Shown: positions 7,246-10,107 of the stretch, piece after piece
How the letters are laid out: each line of letters starts with the position of its first letter
Numbering within the stretch: the first letter of the stretch is position 1
Source: UBA6244 sp041582875
GTDB lineage: Bacteria > Bacteroidota > Bacteroidia > Bacteroidales > F082
DNA: 10,107 nt
NCBI GenBank assembly: GCA_041582875.1
Contig: JBFHGX010000142.1
Span: forward strand, 1 to 10,107
Direction of reading: 5' to 3'
Translations under genes and position numbers: made by a program
Notes under the pieces: generated by a model
Database searches by the model: none
What the model saw: only the letters and a program-made list of their open reading frames with translations
What the model was told of the DNA's origin: nothing

Positions 7246-7334
7246 CGCTTTCACTGACTTATAGTCAAGGATGGGTATGGATACAAGGGTGTAGCGGGTT
7301 TAGTGAAGTGTATTGTAATTTGTCGATTGACGAA

Positions 7335-8201
7335 TTAATAATCTTTATATTTTGTAGGCTTTGTTGCGCTAACGCAAACGTATTCAATAAGTTGTTTTCG
7401 AAAACACTTGTGCAATGCCCAACCCGATTCAGGATGGCGTCGTGAAAAATGATATTTTGTTGGGAAAATGATGGTATATAAAGGGATCGTAATAAGTCCC
7501 CAAAATGATCTTCGATATATGCGATTTACCGACTTGCGTGCATTTTTAGTTAAATTTTCGATAATTATTTGGTTGAAACCTGTGTCGTAAAGTTTGCGGG
7601 TAGTTTCAGCTCCATCGTCCAAATCACTAATGGCCCAACGATGAAGCAACCATTTAATGGTTTCTTTGTTTTCAGGTTGTTTTCCTTTTTCAGTTTTTAT
7701 ACTGTCGATAATCACCAATTGACCTCCTGGTTTAAGTAGCCTGTAAGCTTCCTTGTATACATCAGCTTTTTCGTCGGCATGGCAAAAGCTCTCTACGCCA
7801 AAAACCAGATCGAAACTTTCATTTGCAAAATTAGTCAGGTTATAATCCTGAACGGAGAGGTCAATCAGGTGTTCCAGATTTGCCTCTTTTACGTATTTTA
7901 ACCCTTGTCGGTATTGTGCCGAACTGAGTGTTATTCCTTTAACATGACAGGAATGGGTGTTTGCCAAATAAATAGCTGTTCCACCAACACCACATCCAGC
8001 ATCTAAAACGTGAATGTCATCTTTATCATCGATAAAGCTGCCAATTTTTTTGTTTGTATTTTGAATGGCTTCATGAAGATTTTTGGTATCGGAATACCAT
8101 AATCCATAATGTAATCCCTTACTTTTATTCAACTGCCAGCTCACTTTGTAGTGCATGAGTGTGTGATTGTAATATGTGGCGATCTCTTTTTTGGTAAACA
8201 T
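7335..8201 (-). CDS. SAM-dependent class I methyltransferase (Methyltransf_11/25 type, tocopherol/sterol-like)
   Basis: The product of 288 residues (from the ATG at 8201) has a Rossmann methyltransferase core. SAM motif I is VLDAGCGVGG (residues 65-74). The acidic end of strand 2 is in VKGITLSSAQ, FDLVFGVESFCHAD (130-143) is the motif III region, and LLKPGG (155-160) is the usual post-core loop. The N-terminal LHYGLWYSDTKNLHEAI pattern is typical of the small-molecule C- or O-methyltransferases grouped with gamma-tocopherol and sterol methyltransferases. The substrate cannot be told. The frame extends 7 codons upstream to a TTG at 8222. That TTG is part of a TATCTTTG promoter box (8220-8227), which favours the internal ATG as the true start. 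The gene lies on the opposite strand between two direct repeats and converges on copy 1. Confidence 0.85.
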   Translation of the reverse strand: MFTKKEIATYYNHTLMHYKVSWQLNKSKGLHYGLWYSDTKNLHEAIQNTNKKIGSFIDDKDDIHVLDAGCGVGGTAIYLANTHSCHVKGITLSSAQYRQGLKYVKEANLEHLIDLSVQDYNLTNFANESFDLVFGVESFCHADEKADVYKEAYRLLKPGGQLVIIDSIKTEKGKQPENKETIKWLLHRWAISDLDDGAETTRKLYDTGFNQIIIENLTKNARKSVNRIYRRSFWGLITIPLYTIIFPTKYHFSRRHPESGWALHKCFRKQLIEYVCVSATKPTKYKDY

Positions 8202-8219
8202 TGCAAGTGATTTGGTTAA

Positions 8220-8227
8220 CAAAGATA
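8220..8227 (-). promoter_or_regulatory. candidate -7 box of the methyltransferase gene
   Basis: On the minus strand TATCTTTG matches TAnnTTTG and ends 18 bases before the ATG at 8201. It overlaps the alternative TTG start, which would then not be transcribed. The -33 region (around 8247) has no clear TTG/TTTG. Confidence 0.45.
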
Positions 8228-8291
8228 GTAAAGATTGAACCGACTCATTTATCCATTCACCGAAGCTCTTCCCCCATTGGCCTAAAACCCA

Positions 8292-8322
8292 TTTACTCAG
8301 GGGCTTTTTCGTGGTAGTTTTG
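8292..8322 (+). promoter_or_regulatory. promoter of YIxDIPFxT gene, copy 2
   Basis: TAGTTTTG (8315-8322) is the -7 box, and TTTA (8292-8295) lies 19 bases upstream in the -33 position, exactly as in copy 1. The sequence from 8304 to 8353 is identical to copy 1, so the two genes should be co-expressed. Confidence 0.65.
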
Positions 8323-8357
8323 CTTCAGAAACACAGAAACTATAAAAGTTAAATGTC

Positions 8358-8699
8358 ATGAAAACTCTACTCAAATACACTTTCGCCACTGCCTTGATCG
8401 CTTTCGCACTCAATACAAACGCCAATACCGTTACACCTCCAGTCATCACTCCCTTGTCAGAAGAAGCTTACATCGACGATATTCCTTTTAGTACGGAGAA
8501 TATCTTTGATAGTCTGTTAGATGCAAGTCTGATTCAAGAGTTTGAACTGACAAATGAGGACTACATTCAAGATATTCCTTTCGACACCAAAATGGTAATC
8601 GATAGTTCAAATGAAAACATCAGTTCAGATTTTGATTTGGAAGAAGAACCTTATATCAACGATATTCCTTTCTCTACTGAAGCTATCGTAAGACAATAA
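8358..8699 (+). CDS. small exported acidic protein with three YIxDIPFxT repeats, copy 2
   Basis: This 113-residue paralogue of the protein at 6811-7158 has a signal peptide (MKTLLKYTFATALIAFALNT, then NANT). It carries the same three motifs: AYIDDIPFST (Tyr38), DYIQDIPFDT (Tyr69) and PYINDIPFST (Tyr99). It is two residues shorter, near the end of the signal peptide. The middle block from the first repeat to DFDLEEE is nearly identical between the copies. The signal-peptide codons are clearly more diverged. The third repeat has Ser where copy 1 has Cys. The protein is acidic, has no enzyme motif and has no assigned function. Its own promoter and terminator flank it. It is convergent with the downstream histidine kinase gene. 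Confidence 0.8.
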   Translation: MKTLLKYTFATALIAFALNTNANTVTPPVITPLSEEAYIDDIPFSTENIFDSLLDASLIQEFELTNEDYIQDIPFDTKMVIDSSNENISSDFDLEEEPYINDIPFSTEAIVRQ

Positions 8700-8728
8700 A
8701 CAATTTTCTCAACATAGCTCCCATAGCC

Positions 8729-8761
8729 AAAAAAGGTCACCAGCAATGGTGGCTTTTTTTT
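8729..8761 (+). terminator. intrinsic terminator after copy 2, symmetric
   Basis: GTCACCA (8736-8742) pairs with TGGTGGC (8747-8753) around a GCAA loop, with one G-U pair. Eight T (8754-8761) follow, and an A-run (8729-8734) precedes. It is homologous to the terminator at 7188-7218. Because it is symmetric it could also end the convergent histidine kinase transcript (stop at 8814). Confidence 0.85.
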
Positions 8762-8813
8762 GATAATAATGATGGTCGAAGTCGTGTTTTAACTACTAGG
8801 GATAATCAAAAAG

Positions 8814-10107
8814 TTATTCTTGAATTTGATTTGGAAGGGTCACCGTAAAGGTAGATCCCTTTTCGGGTTCACTTTCAATATGTAGTTTACCTCCAAGTGA
8901 TTCCAAATACTCCAATACCGTTGGTAAACCAAGTCCGGTGTTCTTTTTGTCAATCTGGCCGCCTCTTTTTATGGGAGTTTTATTGTAGATGCTTTCAATT
9001 ACAGCCGCATCCATGCCAATGCCCTTATCAGTAACCGCCACCACCGCTTGATTGTTCTTCGTGTACGCAATTACCCTTACTATACCCTTGTCATAGCTGT
9101 ATTTAATAGCATTCTGGATGATGTTTCTATAAATAAACTTACAGATATTGGCATCGTTTAGTAATGTGATATTGGGCTCAATTACCAAGCTGAAGCTCAC
9201 ATTATTGGTGTTTATTTCATAAGTTTTGGTAATGGATTTGAGGATCTCTTCCAGGTCAATTTTCTCCATTGTTTTGGCTGGTGATCTCTGAAATTGATTC
9301 ATCCCCCAATACAAAAGATCTTCGAGCAAATCACTGGTTTGGTGGGCACTGTTAAGTAAATTCTTTTTTATTCTTTCCAGCACATCCGTTTTTAAGCAAA
9401 ATTCCGGATCGTTTATTAGTATGGATGAGTTCAGTAATACACCTATCGAATTTCGTAAATCATGTGCCAAAATGGAGAAAAACTGATCCTTCTTTTTAAT
9501 TACATCTTCCAGTTCCTTGTTGGTTTGTGATAATTCCTGTGTTTTTTCATCAACCAGCTTATGCAGAATAGCCTCTCTTTTTTTTAAGTATTTTAATCTT
9601 ATGGATAGAATGAGAAGAATTAAAAGCAAGAGAATGGAGATGATCACAGCTGCTTTTAGCAAGATGTTTTGTTTTTTGGGAGCGTTAATAATGATGCTTT
9701 CCGCAGGAAGTTGGTTTTGTGAAACGCCAAATTTAGACATCTCATTGTAATCAAAAATATACTTATTTTCAATGTCGTTATACTGTTTCATTTCTTGTGA
9801 AATGCCCTTGTCTATGATCTCTTCTGCCAGCAGTCCGGCCTCTTTTCCCTGATCGAAACCATTGGTGATTCGCCCTCCAAATAAGCCTTTGTTGATGTAA
9901 AAATCCCAGGAACCAAAAATCGGAACTTTGCTAACGGCCCTTATTGCATTAATTCCTTTTCGGTAGGAAATAAAATTTCCTTCGTTATCACGATTGATAA
10001 CCAATAGGTAAATGGCATAGGTGTCATCCAGCGATTTTACTTTGTCTTGTATGTTTTTAAGGTTGAAATCTGAAAAAATTTCAATATTAAGGTCTTTTTC
10101 AAATAGC
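8814..10107 (-). CDS. sensor histidine kinase with ABC_sub_bind-type sensor domain, N-terminus beyond the window
   Basis: The reading frame stays open to the right edge, so the gene is partial; 430 residues are visible. A TTG at 10004 is internal, since LDDTYAIYLLVINRD runs straight through it. Visible residues 1-145 resemble the end of an ABC_sub_bind (PF04392-like) periplasmic sensor: VPIFGSWDFYINKGLFGG, GFDQGKEAGLLAEEII, YIFDYNEMSKFGV and LPAESIIIN. One transmembrane helix follows (about 148-172, rich in Ile/Leu), then a coiled linker. The HisKA box is FFSILAHDLRNS with phospho-acceptor His215. The HATPase domain has the N box RNIIQNAIKYS (Asn331), the G1 box DKGIG (360-364) and the G2 box GLGL (391-394). 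The protein should autophosphorylate in response to a periplasmic ligand or partner. No response regulator is visible; it may lie beyond the edge. Confidence 0.9.
   Translation of the reverse strand, partial: LFEKDLNIEIFSDFNLKNIQDKVKSLDDTYAIYLLVINRDNEGNFISYRKGINAIRAVSKVPIFGSWDFYINKGLFGGRITNGFDQGKEAGLLAEEIIDKGISQEMKQYNDIENKYIFDYNEMSKFGVSQNQLPAESIIINAPKKQNILLKAAVIISILLLLILLILSIRLKYLKKREAILHKLVDEKTQELSQTNKELEDVIKKKDQFFSILAHDLRNSIGVLLNSSILINDPEFCLKTDVLERIKKNLLNSAHQTSDLLEDLLYWGMNQFQRSPAKTMEKIDLEEILKSITKTYEINTNNVSFSLVIEPNITLLNDANICKFIYRNIIQNAIKYSYDKGIVRVIAYTKNNQAVVAVTDKGIGMDAAVIESIYNKTPIKRGGQIDKKNTGLGLPTVLEYLESLGGKLHIESEPEKGSTFTVTLPNQIQE

Larger units (their letters stand above)
8258..8761 (+). repeat. 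direct repeat, copy 2 (promoter, small gene and terminator)
   Basis: This is the partner of 6711-7218 in the same orientation, 1547 bases downstream. Similarity begins at CACCGAA (8258) and ends at the T-run of the terminator (8761). The left edge lies only about 30 bases from the methyltransferase promoter box. No target-site duplication or transposase is visible at the edges. Confidence 0.9.

Noticed and set aside
7131..7445. 104-codon plus-strand open frame
   Set aside because: It overlaps the end of copy 1, runs through the terminator hairpin and overlaps the 3' end of the methyltransferase gene. It has no promoter of its own.
6811..8699. Toxin-antitoxin, bacteriocin or immunity pair
   Set aside because: Both small proteins are near-identical paralogues, each with a signal peptide and its own promoter. 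There is no double-glycine leader, no overlapping partner gene and no lytic or nuclease motif.
6711..8761. Composite transposon or integron-like cassette
   Set aside because: The direct repeats contain a gene, not a transposase or integrase, and there are no terminal inverted repeats, attC-like sites or target-site duplications that I can see.

Overview
The window looks like a chromosomal segment from a member of the Bacteroidota. The base composition is AT-rich. Several genes are preceded by the Bacteroidota-type -7 promoter box TAnnTTTG instead of a sigma-70 TATAAT box, and Shine-Dalgarno sequences are mostly absent. The protein families also fit: MORN-like/TonB_C periplasmic proteins, a DUF481 outer-membrane protein, and a histidine kinase with an ABC_sub_bind sensor. 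A finer placement (for example Marinilabiliales or Cytophagales) would be a guess.

Layout. Bases 125-955 (+) encode a MORN-like repeat protein with a TonB-type C-terminal domain; its 5' end appears frameshifted. Three genes follow on the minus strand: a Na+/phosphate cotransporter-family protein fused to a PhoU-like domain (1027-2760), a DUF481 outer-membrane barrel protein (3097-4143) and a stand-alone ketoacyl-ACP synthase III-like enzyme with an intact Cys-His-Asn triad (4267-5343). A 336-base gene-free stretch (2761-3096) holds a perfect 7-1-7 palindrome. On the plus strand, 5631-6653 is the rhodanese-type tRNA uridine hydroxylase TrhO.

The most unusual part is 6711-8761. A complete promoter-gene-terminator cassette for a small, acidic, probably exported protein occurs twice as direct repeats (6711-7218 and 8258-8761). 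Each protein (115 and 113 aa) has a signal peptide and three copies of a YIxDIPFxT motif about 30 residues apart. Between the copies lies an SAM-dependent methyltransferase gene on the opposite strand (7335-8201). The window ends inside a membrane-bound sensor histidine kinase (8814-10107, minus) whose N-terminus lies beyond the right edge.

The genes do not form one obvious pathway. Most look like independent single-gene transcription units, several with their own promoter box. I see no tRNA, rRNA, CRISPR array, transposase or phage gene. The best candidate for something undescribed is the duplicated YIxDIPFxT cassette; I cannot assign it a function from sequence alone.
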